From positions 1 through 42,382 of the forward strand of contig JABANP010000459.1 in the NCBI GenBank assembly GCA_013115135.1: a stretch of DNA of 42,382 nt, read 5' to 3'. A program made the position numbers and the translations under genes. This DNA is from Perkinsus olseni (taxonomy: Eukaryota > Perkinsozoa > Perkinsida > Perkinsidae). Of the stretch, positions 1-11,064 are shown one piece after another. The notes beneath the pieces were generated by a model. It was not told the DNA's origin. It made no database searches and worked only from the letters and a program-made list of their open reading frames with translations. Every line of letters starts with the position of its first letter. Positions within the stretch are counted from its first letter, which is position 1.

Positions 1-3000
1 GGATATGCTGCTCCGCCATGGGCCATGATGATGATGCTGACTCTGTTTCTTCTTCGCCAATCAGTACAAGTGTAGTAAAGATAATATTACAGGACTGACC
101 GGCGGGCGACCAGAGGCAGTTTGAGGCAGGAAGAATAAGGCAAACCTGTGGACAACATATCCTCTCCCAGTAGGGACCAACTCCAGGGTAACGCCATTCT
201 CTCTGTTATCATCATGAAAATACTTAACAACAAAAACACATTCAAGGTCGTGGCACAGCAGCAAGGACATCAGGATGATGCGTGAACCTTCGGTAGGGCC
301 GGCGGAAGGCCAACCTTCCATCCAGTAATGGTACTGATAGGTCCCAGCGGCAAGCGATAAGTGGAAAAAAGGACGGGAACCCGAGATTGAGCTGCCATCG
401 TACCGAAATGGGGATTGCCGACCGGTCCACTGCTTCTGAACTCAGAAATGATTCTGGAGTTGCAATTTGTGAATAAAATCAGTCCCAGAATTGATTCTGA
501 GTTTCAGAATTACCTCATTAGACAGTTGGACTTCCCTTCTCAAAGGCCCACGATCGCAACAGGGCAAGCGGCGAGGCGACCCCCGTTAGTATTCTGATGC
601 TGCTTTTATGCTACTCAGCCGTTATCAACCGCTACAAGACCTCGTTACAACCTCGACTCACTTTGCCTTGATCTCACAGGCAATTACCGAGGACGCGCCG
701 AATTACCGTTGGTTGGAACTCTCTTTGCTGGCCCATCAATCATCACCCGACGACACATGGCGGCTAGCTGGACTTGATATTGGATTGGCAGAGATGGCAT
801 CCCTCCATACCTGCAACGGCCCAAGCAGTTGACTTCCTACGAAATTGATGTGCTGCTGTACGTTGAGGAAATTCAAGTCAAGACAAGTTTGCAAGAGTCA
901 GCGCAACCATTGATCGAAGTTTTCGTTCCGTGAGAATTTCCGGACCCCGGAAGCAACCTGATTTGGTTATCAAAAATCCTGCTTCTTTTAGTGAAAGTTC
1001 CGAAGCCGATTTTCCTTCAATAAGTTTACCAAAGTCACCTGATGTCCCTTCGTTACCTAAAAATAACGTTGAACTCATCTCACAGAAGCAGGCCCGTAGT
1101 CTGGATTTTTCCGAAGGCTCCGGTCGACGGCGAGCCCACCGTGAGTTGGCGAGAGTGGGAGCCCTTCTGGAGCCCCTGGAGAGCTACAAAATTTGCAACA
1201 CCAACTACAAAATTATTGGTCTACTTGCCATCAACGATTAACGTTGTTTTCGTGCCTTCTCAGACCAAATGGTACCATAATTTTTCGGGCGACTCAAGTT
1301 TTCTCAAGATGATTTCCCTGACGAGCCATTATGACAGCCGAGCTTGACCGAGCGAATGCAGTAATTTCCGACTCAGGTGGGTCCTCAAGCGACCAGTGAT
1401 ATTCACCGGTAGAAATGTCTCGGAACCAGCCACCCGCAAGGAGGGAAGATATTGTTGTGGAAAGGCCAAACTTCGACAGCAACGTGATGGGGCCTCTAGA
1501 TGACAAGTTGATCGAGCTTAGGGCGCTTGATGTTCACGAGCCCGCTTAACGCGAGCGGCTTGAGACAGATGGTTACGACCGATAAAATCTTTCATTCTGT
1601 ATCCGCTAAGAACCAACCTAAAGATACGGCAAATCTCCAGTCGTGCCTGAGGAATTGGCCCAGGTTAGACCTACCGCGTCGCCCGATAGAAAAATTACGA
1701 TCTTCGCTTTAGCACGTTCGGGTCCTTAATTTCATTCTGAATCCGACTTCCCATCGCGGATGTGCTTTACGTCGGAAACTCGTTCTCTCGTCTGTGGAGA
1801 GACTGGCTGATTGAGAACACAGCTCCCGGGTTTTGCCATCGGGAATCCGATGTTTTTTTCTGTTGTCCTCTTATCATCCCCCACATAGCTTCACTGTAGC
1901 TTCTTATGGGAGCAAGAAAGGTTCAGCGACATTGACATTACACGGCGCCCCTCTTATTTCCGTGGTCTCGTCAGACATGAAAGCTTCCAATCCTGAATCA
2001 GTGCGCGTAGCTACGAGGTTATCATCGCCCGCCACACCGCCCCGACAGGATGGGCCATACAGGAAAAGCCTGGAAGGATCGACGTTCTCAGCGACTCCGC
2101 AATATATAGTTCAATTTGGGAGCACGGTTGTTGGAAGCTTCAGCCTGGGATTCCTGTATTCCCGATTCGCCTGTTCTGGTCCGTTATCGAGAGTGTTTGT
2201 AGGTGAACTACCGCCGATCAGGCATCAAACGAAGGAAGGCTTCTCCGTTCGTACGATCTCACAATGTCGTCTCTCCGGCAGGTTAGCAAGTTTTGCGGCT
2301 CGACTCCTGGCCTGGGTACCCTCTCTTCGTGGCCCGCCTCGGTGTTAGCAGCTGCCGATAACCCGTTGGCCTTCACAATGCCTCGAGCTTGGTGCTTTAC
2401 CCGTTCTATCAGATCCTTCAATCCTCAGTATCGTGCCATTCGGTCGTTCGACGCACTTCCTATGAATCGCTATGATGGGTTTGTGGACCATCCTGACCGA
2501 AAGAGTCGGACTGCAATCACGTTCTCTATAGCCTCCTGTTCTTCAGATTGCCCGCCGCTATTGTGCGGAAGCAACGGTTGGAGCATGTACCCGGGAGAAC
2601 CACGAAATTTAAAATTCTTCCGCAAGTCGGTCGTCGCGGAAACATAAATTTCACATTGATAATTTACGCCGAAAAATTAGGGGAAATTGGGCTGGAGAAA
2701 GAGGCTCTCTTGTGCTGCCGCGTTGGTGCATCATTCTGAAATTATTGGTAACCTTCGTCTCTGTCGATCTTCGAGCGTCTCTTGACCGGGTCAGGTGTAT
2801 GGTCCACCATGGTCGTCGCTATTCTTAAGCTTCTCAGCCTCATCGATTATCTTCCCTAGTGTAACCAACGTCGTCTCCCCTCCAGGTTGTCGTTCCCTTT
2901 TTCTCCACCAATGGTTCCCTCATCCCCAGGAGGAGCATCGACGCCGCGGCATTTCAGTAAACTGGAAGTTAGAAAGATGTTGCACCCGCGGATTGACATA

Positions 3001-4149
3001 GCTCCGATGGCGAAGGTGGAGAAGTTGGTAGCTTCCCGAGCCAGCAGTGGCAAGGAGAAGTGAGGGTTTCGCATTCTCCTATCTTAGTCGTCCTCAGCGC
3101 TCGAAAGGCTCATTTCCAGCAGGCTTCCCGCTTTGTGTCGACTGTCCCCGTTTTGTGGGTGGAAGAAAATCCAGGACGAAATAAAACACGCTGAGATCAC
3201 GGCGGAGCGAAGAGAGACGGAAAGGGTAACAAGCCCAGGAATGACGCGCGGCCAGAGAGAATTTAGTACTCATTCGGGAAGTCTTGTTCGGGCGATTTAT
3301 CTTCCTTGTGAGCTCGGGAAGGCGACGTAGGTGGAAATGGAGTTTTACACATACAGATGCTTCGTCGGCATAGCCATGCGTTTCTTAATTGAGCCTTCCC
3401 GCTGGGCGGAATTGGCTCAGCGGAGCGACAGGAGTCATCAAAGAGAATCGCCATTCTCGACCGCCTGGTCGGTCGCAGCCGCGCAGTTCACGCGTCGTTG
3501 TCTCAGCGATCGAAGCCTCCACGGTTTTTGAACCGGCCGAGTCTCGGGCCTTTCAATGGTGAGAAACCTGACGGCTCGAATTATCATGGAAATTTTCCTG
3601 CCTTAGATGTTTCTCGAGTGGCTGTCCGTCGAGAGCCGTGGAAATTCTCTCCGAATTTGACAGTGCATCAGCATAAGTTCAGGGAAGAAAATAAGAGCCT
3701 TTGGCTGGGGAAAGGAGCTTCACTTTGATCTCCTCTGACAAAATCGATCACTCGGGCGCGCGCTTTGTTCCATGCTGGTCGTATTGCTTGGTGGTGAGCA
3801 AGAGTCGAGTTTGCTAGCGTTTGGGTGGAGCTCTTTTCGGTTATAAACGCTGAAATAGGGAGCCCCAGCAATGTGGGTATCTTAGGTCGATCATGGCTCA
3901 GGATGGTAAAGTAAGATACCATCTCCTTCAAGTGTCCGGGTGGTGCTCCTTCTATGAGAGCTCCCCGTGAGGTTGCCATTCTAAGAGTCTTGCCGGCGCT
4001 TATCGATAGAAACCCTTATGCCATTAGAAGGCTTCATTCAGGTCACTGATAGGGGTGGAAGCATGCTTCCTAATACAATCGCGCACAGCAGAGATTTCCC
4101 GAGGCGAATCTTTCGGGTCGTTGAAGGGGTTATTACTGATGGTTGAACG
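1..4149. other. No confident gene; unassigned left flank
   Basis: I cannot build a gene here. Open frames are short, lack recognisable motifs and do not join across intron-like boundaries. Three things stand out. Positions about 1777-1915 resemble, at a distance, 16640-16800 and 32790-32950 (shared stretches such as CTGATTGAGAA and GGTTTTGCC-like text), so part of this flank may be an old relative of the duplicated unit. Positions 3201-3212 hold GGCGGAGCGAAG, a motif also present in introns further right. Positions 3743-3770 hold an AAATCGATC plus GGGCGCGCGCT arrangement that recurs in introns of the TerD gene. The minus-strand frame 3668-3979 is open for 103 codons but matches no family I know. 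Confidence 0.5.
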
Positions 4150-5985
4150 ATGGCGGATAAGTCAACTCACAGCAAAGATTTTGCCGCTATCTCTCTTCCC
4201 GTCGTCCGATTCGCGAAAAAAATTTATGATACTTCCTCCAGAAAGAATTCTGGAGTCACCTTGTGGAGGGATAGTCGTGGGAGTATGACAAGATCGGTTC
4301 TGTCCAGGCGTTATTCACAACCCGAAATTTTTGATTCTTTTTCAGCCAATATCTTTTCAATTTCATTTCCTATAATTAATTTCGGCTGCTTGGTGATAGT
4401 AGTGGCTACTATTGCCGCACCAGTCGAGGGATATCTTAGACGAGCGTCACTGCGCCACGAAATTATGGCGGCGTCGCCGTTTGATTATGCAGAAAAAGTG
4501 ACTAGTACGGTTGCAGAGACGGCATCGGACCACGTCCTCGAACCTGTCCAGAAGGAATTCGCGGGTGGGAAATAATTTTGTGGCGCGGTGACGATATTTT
4601 TTGCCCTCAGGCGAGCCGCAGGTGTCCGCTCCTGAATGCCCAGGAGAATCTAGTGAGGATAATTTCGTGGCGCGTGACGCTGATTGATCGTCTTTCATAC
4701 AGGCAAACCATGCATCGTCGGCGATGCCTCTACTTCATCCGAATCATCAGCAGCAGCCACTGCTGCAGTAGAGGACGGAAATAGCAAGTAAGAGCGTTCA
4801 GCTCGCCACGTTGTGAAGTTATAAAAACCTACCTGAGGTCGAAATTTAGTTTCATCTCGGAATCGGTGGTGACACTTGTCATTGGCATTTTGGAAATTGA
4901 AATGAATTTTTTTCCACGAAAATTCCGAAAAAATGGAGAACTTTTCGTTCTTGCTCGGTCGCCCGTCCCATCTCGTTTCTTGCAGGTTGATTATGTACAT
5001 CGTTGGTGGCACTTTTGGTGTTATCGTCATCGGCAGTATATTAATGAAGTATCAGGCCTTGGGAGAGTACACTTCCTTCTGGGCACGTATCCTGGCCTTG
5101 GGCCTGGCAGGAGCCTCTGGAGGCTTCGGTGCCGTGCAGTACAGGTAACAAGGTGGATGGCAAAGTCGCTTGCAGCCGTGACAGCGCAGTCGTTGGAATT
5201 TCTTCTCTGCTGCACGAATCCATGTCTTACGACAAAATGATAAAGACTTTTCAAACTATCAGGACATGAGAGTTCGTCCCGAAATTTTCTCCCAACAGTT
5301 CAATGTGCTGCTGAAAGCTGCTGGATACTAATGCTTCTTTTCAATAATTTCAACGATCCATTTTGGTAAGAAAAGATTTCTTCGGAGCTTCACTTCAATC
5401 CAAATGGAGTATCTTGTATCTTGATTGATCCCCCTCTCCTCTTCAGCCTCTACAACAACTTGGCCTGTCGTAATTTTACCGCTCTCGGCTACGGCGACTG
5501 CCCAGCGCTTCTGGCGATCTACGTTATGTGGGGTATGGCGGTCTTTCACCTCGCCTTCAACTTGCCCTTCTTGCTCGTCTCCCTCAATAGGATGGCAGCT
5601 TGGTGAGTTGGAGCGTTGAGAAATTGTAAGATTGCAAGATTTCACTGTCTTCCAGGTACGCCAAATTTGGCCTCATGTCTCAAGCATCAGTGTACGTCTC
5701 TTGGAATCTTGGAGATTCTTGCAATTTCTCAACGCTCTCAGATACTTCACGGCCAACAGCGCGGCGGTGGCCACTATCAAATACGCGGGCGGGGACATAA
5801 TCACGTTAGGAATCGTCGCAGGCGGACTTGTTGGTACCTCGCTTCGACCTCGGATACGTTTCGTGAACTTCCCCTCTCCTACAGTTGCCATTATGTTCCT
5901 GATGGCGTGGTTCCAAGGGGAAGACGGAGTTATAAGGAGAATCATTGATAAGGCTGAAGACGCTGTAATAGACGGGAACGTCTGA
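4150..5985 (+). CDS. Multi-pass membrane protein, unknown family (copy A, complete)
   Basis: Exons placed by frame continuity are 4150-4564, 4611-4652, 4703-4787, 4986-5144, 5447-5602, 5656-5691 and 5742-5985, giving about 378 aa. Introns of 46, 50, 53 and 50 bases alternate with two longer ones of 198 and 302. The start at ATG 4150 is inferred: it opens a frame that runs unbroken into the second half. A 60-base intron at about 4446-4505 is also possible and would keep the frame. The protein has a hydrophobic segment near residues 75-95, a Ser/Ala-rich linker, then four or five membrane segments (motifs MYIVGGTFGVIVIGSIL, LLAIYVMWGMAVF, GDIITLGIVAGGLVG, TVAIMFLMAWF). The C-terminal end weakly resembles choline-transporter-like (CTL/SLC44) proteins, but the length is too short for that family, so I leave function open. 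The left duplication breakpoint lies in exon 2. Confidence 0.65.
4446..5741 (+). repeat. Short introns with shared internal motifs in the membrane-protein gene
   Basis: Introns 4565-4610 and 4653-4702 contain AATTTTGTGGCGC (4574-4586) and AATTTCGTGGCGC (4661-4673). The reverse form sits at 4452-4464, inside a possible third intron. Introns 5603-5655 and 5692-5741 share GCGTTGAGAAATTG in opposite orientations. Splice phases agree on both sides of the four introns named by coordinates, so these are introns and not coding sequence. Confidence 0.75.
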
Positions 5986-6194
5986 TTAGCTTCGGGCAGC
6001 CTCTCACGTACCGCTCTCTTCTCAACTTTCCTTGTCTTTCACCGTGGGTCAAAGACACCATGGGTAAGCGTTCAGTGGGAAGAAGTTAGTGCTTTGGGAA
6101 TATTCTTGTTTCTGAGAAATGTGTCGTAGGAAATTTCTCTTCTAAAGGTGGAGGGTTCCGTAGTGTTTCGTCGTAGGTGAGAGCAGCAAGCAAG
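5986..6194 (+). other. Intergenic spacer between membrane-protein and TerD genes
   Basis: Short same-strand spacer of about 210 bases, also present at 20737-20959. I see no clear promoter element. The copy B version carries an extra 14 bases that form a small palindrome at 20928-20942. Confidence 0.5.
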
Positions 6195-8128
6195 ATGGCA
6201 GAAGAAGCGCTCGAGGAGGGCTTAAAAATGTAATATGCCGGGATCGAACCTGCGCCATTGGAACCCAATCGTCAGGTTCGGCCTCGACTCAAATGAGCGA
6301 TCCAAGCTGACTTGCAATAACGTCTACGTTCATGCCATCGTGCGTCCTCGGCCGGGCTTCTTCGACCCCGGCAAGGATGCCGAGGGAAACCCTCTCAGTG
6401 GTGAGCTCGTCGAGGCTGGGCTGCTGTCGTGGGGAAGACTGCTTGTCAGTTCCTACGACCAGTGGGGAGGTCGTTGGCTTCGTCGATTTGCATGGTAATG
6501 AGGAGGGGGCGAAAGTGTTCAAAGGACTCGGGTAAGAAGTTTTTTCGAACCAGTGTGGCGGGTCGGATTTTTACAAAATCGATCGCGTGATCGATTATGC
6601 TCCGCGGTTCAGATACGCGAAAGTTCGTTGGGAACCGGCCACTGAAGGAGGCAAATCGAGCTTATCTGAGTAAATCTAAATCGATCGTCAGGGCGCGCGC
6701 TAAGTGCATAGGCTTACTTTACGCAGGCACAGTATCGCTGAGACGTCGTCGGAGTTGCAAATTGTAGATGATGAGACTGGACTTGTCGACAAGTTGGTTG
6801 GGGATACTATGGCGTAAGTCGGAGTATCTTTCGACCTCGCGAAATGCATGCTTAACCTCAAGATACTTCGGTCTTCCTCCTGATACGTTGGACGTTTTCA
6901 CAGGGCCCAAGTTTGATGCTAAGAAGCGGCAGGTGAGCGATCCATCCCGCGGGTGGCCGAGTTGCCAGACTCGTTAGTAGAACCGTCCGGGCCCATCCCG
7001 CCAATGTATACGCGTACACTTAGGAGTTAGTTATTCTCTGTAGCTCAACAGGAAAACTTGAGTGGTGCGTATACTCAACTTGGTAATATAGGAGACAGTG
7101 GGGATATCCAGCTCAGCTTAGCCTAGCGCTGGCATTGTGTGGTCCATTCTCGTGATTGCCCCTTCTCGTGTATCGGATCTTCGCGTCAGTCGCCGTCTGG
7201 TCCTGCGGCCCGTTTCCGACTAATGTCGTTCAGATTGATATCTTTTTGAAGTACTGGCAATCCGTTAAAGAAGAAAAAGAGGACGAATTCGGTCGGCCCG
7301 TGGCCCCCGGTATTTCCCTGAATTGTGAAGTTTTTGACTCCGCGGGAAAGGCAATTGTAAGGGTCCCGTCGGCTGGGCTTCCCTCGATAAACTTTCCCTC
7401 TTCACCAGGGCACTTTGAACAAAGTTGATTCTCATCTTTATAAATCTTCAATTCGCCTGAAGGATCTTTCCGTCACCACTCAATCGATATTGAGTCTCGA
7501 GCTGCACCGGCTGCCTGATAAGGTTAAGGGATTGGTGATCTCAGCTACTTGCTCTGAGGTGAGTAGCGCTCGCCCTGGTGATCGATTGTGGCAGATGGTT
7601 GTGCTTTTCAGCAATACAAGCTGAGGCATTTCAGGAGCTTTGGATTTCATCCCAAAGGGTGAGGTTGGGGAGGTCGCGGGTTCGATTCTCGGTAGAGGAA
7701 TCTCTGGCAGATATAATGTCGACTTGGCCGGTCTTGTGACTGAGCCGAAGGGTGTTGGGGGAAAAGTGAACGGCGTGTCGATCTGTGAGGGGAACGGCAG
7801 CTCTGGAGTGGCCCTGTTAGTGATGGTAAAGCAAAAGGTTGGGTCGGAGGTAAAAACATGTGGGGTGCAGGGATCGAACCCGGGACCTCTATTCTCAGGG
7901 TGAGCGATGGTTCGGAGTGAAAATTGATAAGAACGTCAGTGGAAGGATGCCCAAAGACATGAGACCAGTAAGGGAAAGGATCGCTGTTGAGTGAAAATCT
8001 TGCTATCTTGCGGTTCCTCAACGCTATCTCGCAATTCGATCGTATGAGCTGCTTGCCTACACTATGAGTTTTACTAATAGGTCGATAGTGCAATAGACAG
8101 AGCGAAAGATACGTATCCGAGCCAATGA
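6195..8128 (+). CDS. TerD-family protein (copy A)
   Basis: Twelve exons: 6195-6229, 6276-6400, 6450-6531, 6613-6669, 6727-6813, 6863-6932, 7234-7356, 7409-7558, 7612-7658, 7711-7849, 7899-7967, 8081-8128. All phases agree and the total is 343 aa. Eight of the eleven introns are 46-57 bases; the others are 81, 113 and 301. Residues about 165-340 fit the TerD fold of tellurium-resistance and cAMP-binding proteins: a strand-rich start with EVFDSAGKAIGTL, then the Leu-rich LSLELHRLPDKVKGLVISA matching the conserved 'vdLdklP..v..ivf.v' block, then SSGVALLVMVKQKV and the final SGRMPKDMRP matching 'tAmvmgklyr..geW...g.g..gRt..dl.P'. The family is tied to stress response and is often Ca2+-binding; the acidic DD/DE calcium ligands of typical TerD are not obvious here. 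The first 160 residues are not recognised. Introns 1, 9 and 10 contain tRNA T-arm-like sequence. Confidence 0.7.
6230..7898 (+). repeat. tRNA T-arm-like introns inside the TerD gene
   Basis: Intron 6230-6275 contains GGGATCGAACC (6240-6250, minus-strand B box). Intron 7659-7710 contains GGGTTCGATTC (7678-7688, plus strand). Intron 7850-7898 contains GGGATCGAACCC (7870-7881, minus strand), followed by GGGACC as in a real T-stem. The three introns are 46, 52 and 49 bases and carry the element in both directions. The longer intron 6933-7233 also holds A-box-like text, TAGCTCAACAGG near 7041 and TGGCCGAGTTG near 6955. Confidence 0.75.
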
Positions 8129-8500
8129 CAATTCTTAGGGGTCCGTACTCGCCTCCAGGGTGTCCTGTTATCGTCCCCTTGTATGACTTTTCTCAAATTA
8201 CTCGGGAGCATCGAATCCTGTGAAGACGGGAAGCTTGCAGCAGAGACGTACCACATTTCCCCCCGCAGATTATAAATGTATCCCTTAGGCGTAGATTGGA
8301 AGAAAGTTATTTTTCCCTAGGCGTATGAATCGAGGCCAGAAAGTAAAAATCTCACTGTGTAATCGGTGAATTGGACGTTCCATGAAACCTGATTAACCCT
8401 CCGAGACGTAAACTTACGAAAGCCTGGATTGATCCCTGTTTCCCCTTCATCGTAATACCGAAAAATGATCTTGTGGAAAGGGTCGCCTTAGCAATCGGCA
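8129..8500 (+). other. Intergenic spacer before the coiled-coil gene
   Basis: About 370 bases with no gene. Copy B (about 22922-23092) is shorter, lacking about 190 bases. In copy B the TerD stop codon is lost and the reading frame runs into this spacer. Confidence 0.5.
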
Positions 8501-9882
8501 ATGATGTTCCGTCAGGTGCTCACCCAGATCTTCAATTCGACCAAGGATAAGGTCCGAAATGTTAAGTTCCGTAGAGACAGCAACGGCAACTGCGTGGACA
8601 TCGCCGTCGCCTTTGACGAGTGCGAAGTTCATTATCGATCGGAGCAACGGGCTAAGGAGACGTTCAAGAAGCATTTCGAAGCCCTCACTGATAAATACAA
8701 AAAGGTAGGGAGGGATAGCGGCCCTTCAATTGCGGTCGTCTGGAGAGGGCGGGGGTGATTGAGTGGCCATTTTGTCGCTCGATTTGCGAGATAATTGATG
8801 ATTTTCAGAAATTGATGGCTTCGGGCGAGAATCCGGAGAAAGCGACGGGATCGGCGCAGAAGTACGCGGCATTGCAGCTGAAGCAAACGAAGGGGAAGCA
8901 GTTTCGGATACTGTGGAAGAAGAAGACGATGGAGAATATGAAGAAGGGGATGCATCCGGTAGGGTGGTTTGGGAGGTTCTCTTTGAAGAAGAATCTCGAG
9001 GGCAGGCTACAGCATGGTGTCTTGTGGTCGATTGAAGCTGCGATTTTTGGATGGGAAGTAGAGCTCCCTTCTTCGAATGGCAAGTTCTGAAAATTGAAGT
9101 ATGATTTGTGAAGTGAATTCACTTAGCGACATACAGATGGTTCGCTGTTTCGCAAGGAGCATCGATTATTTAGACGAGTAACAGAATTCGCATTTCGGAC
9201 ATTGTTTTTGGGACAGATGAAAGCGCAATTATTAGCCAAGAAAGCTGCGATGGATGAAGCCATGTTCCTTGGTAAGGAGGATTCGACTGCTCTGCTTCGC
9301 TCCGCTAGGAAATGAAGGTTTTTGGTCAGGGCGAAAGGATGAGGTGATGGAGCAAGTGAGAAGAGAAGCGGAGGAGGAACGACTCAATCTGGAGTTAGCG
9401 AATAAGGCTGCGAAGGAAAGATACGATTCGACCTGGGGAGGGAAGGTGAGTCTGGTTGACGTTGAAGAGATCGCCGAGTAGATTGGGCTCATAGTGAACG
9501 AGAGAGGGCGGGTGTGGAGTAGTCGAGAGAATTGGAGTTGATAACGGGACACTAGTAGACAGTGAAGAAGTGAAGCTAGTGAGCATGCAGTTTCAGCTGT
9601 TCTCTGTAGACAGTGCAATTGAAGTAGTGATTATACGTAGCAATACGACAACTCTTTAAAACGGTCATATTGGTGCAAGACGAAGGTTTTCATCCGAAGG
9701 GGAAAAGTGCGCGATTGCTATCTTAGCTTGTGCAGGTCAGTAATTGGTACGGCAGTTGGTTCGGCGAAGGACGCAATGATACCGCTGATGCGATGGAGGC
9801 GGCTGAAGCGACGGAGAGAGATGGAAAGAAGAAAAAGAAGAAAAGCCGACGGCAAGCATCGAAGACCAGCTCCTGGTTCTGA
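8501..9882 (+). CDS. Basic coiled-coil protein, unknown function (copy A)
   Basis: Five exons: 8501-8704, 8809-8958, 9127-9271, 9330-9445, 9736-9882, all phases consistent, 253 aa. The start is the ATG pair at 8501, which gives MMFRQVLTQIFN. The protein is rich in Lys, Glu and Arg. A predicted helical, coiled-coil-like stretch (DEVMEQVRREAEEERLNLEL) lies about residues 168-190. A Lys-rich segment (KKKKKKSRRQASK) near the C-terminus could be a nuclear localisation signal or RNA contact. I recognise no family. The 58-base intron 9272-9329 carries the CTTCGCTCCGC motif at 9295-9305. The gene lies downstream of TerD on the same strand. Confidence 0.7.
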
Positions 9883-11064
9883 TGTCCATGATTTGTGCAT
9901 GCAGTCGTGAAAGCTTCCAGTGTTGTGTTCAAGGTAGTTCGTGCGGAACAGCTCCGCTGGCTTCGAACAAGAACTCTGCTTGCAGTGGCTGAGCCATTGA
10001 ATTTACGCCTGCTGGCGGACCAGGTCCACGATCCAGAGTCACCATGTTCGAAGCCGAAAGTATCAGCCGATTCATTGATTCAATCAATTTGATTGTTCGA
10101 GTCCCATCTGCGGGTTACTCCGAGTTACACCCGTGCTCAGCAACCATAGCTCGTCCACACAATAATGTGCGATGCATCGCAAGATGCGCAAAGATACTCG
10201 TATCTTGAAACGGCTGTCTGCATGAAACGGTGTAGCTGAGGTGCGATTGAGAGCCAAAAATTATAAAACTTTTGATCTCCCTGGACCTCTGATCTGTGTT
10301 GATACATGACCAATCCTTCCAAAGCGGACGACCCCGATGACTCCGCGCAATAACTGCTTCTTACCAATAACCAAGTGATGTACACTGTGTCAACCCAATT
10401 GTATCAGTATATCGGTCGATATCACAGAGGGGATACACATAAATACCCTGAGAACATCAAAGGGATAATACGATCCTTGATCTTGAGAGAGTATTACTCG
10501 AGGCCTTCACTTCATACTCAGCCTTATGCACACTTACTCAGCGTCAAGCTACGCGGCTAACGCGTATTGAGACGCAGAATGTGTTCAGAGACAACGCTGT
10601 CACTCATTATTTGTGTCAGGATTCTGAGACCTATAAGGCTCCTGAGAACAAAAATAAATACCAAGGCTTGATATTTAGAATGATCTCAGTATGACTGGAT
10701 TATGATTAGAGCAAAACTGTAGAGCGTTCGATCAGACTGAATCAGTCTCCTAAAACCACCAAGGCGGTGTCTCTACGTAGTTTTATCAACCCACGCCCAT
10801 TGAGGTGACCCTGATGACGCAACATAGCAGAGTTCATAGAGTGGATGATTGAGAAAAGGTGGCTGTATTGAGAAAAGCAGCGCACCAAGTGAGGGTCCAC
10901 GAGGACTGACACTACCTCTGAGTGAGGTAGTTGACGCAGTGTCATCGTAGAGGAGATACTATCGGGGTTGCAGATTCTTTCATTGAAATCTTGAGATAAT
11001 CAAAGCGGAAAAAGAGAAATTCATTGGAGAATTTCTCCTCAGTAGAATCCAGTGTCGTCTGAGT
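9883..11064. other. Gene-poor spacer; unusually conserved between copies
   Basis: Convergent spacer between the coiled-coil gene and the protease. Frames of 60-80 codons exist on both strands, but none has motifs. About 9950-10550 is base-for-base identical to 24652-25252 as far as I can compare, although exons on both sides differ by several per cent. It contains small palindromes: GCGATGCATCGC near 10169 and AAGATACTCGTATCTT near 10191. A T-arm-like GATTGTTCGAGTCCC lies near 10089. Confidence 0.5.

Noticed and set aside
4446..4505. Treating the reverse AATTTCGTGGCGC site in the membrane-protein gene as a certain intron
   Set aside because: A GT..AG interval of 60 bases in the right phase exists, but the donor (GTCACT) is weak and the frame is also open without splicing, so I left it as an option.
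10137..10560. Overlapping 82- and 61-codon frames, identical in both copies, as genes
   Set aside because: The whole DNA tract is identical, so identity is no evidence of coding; there are no motifs and no supporting intron structure.
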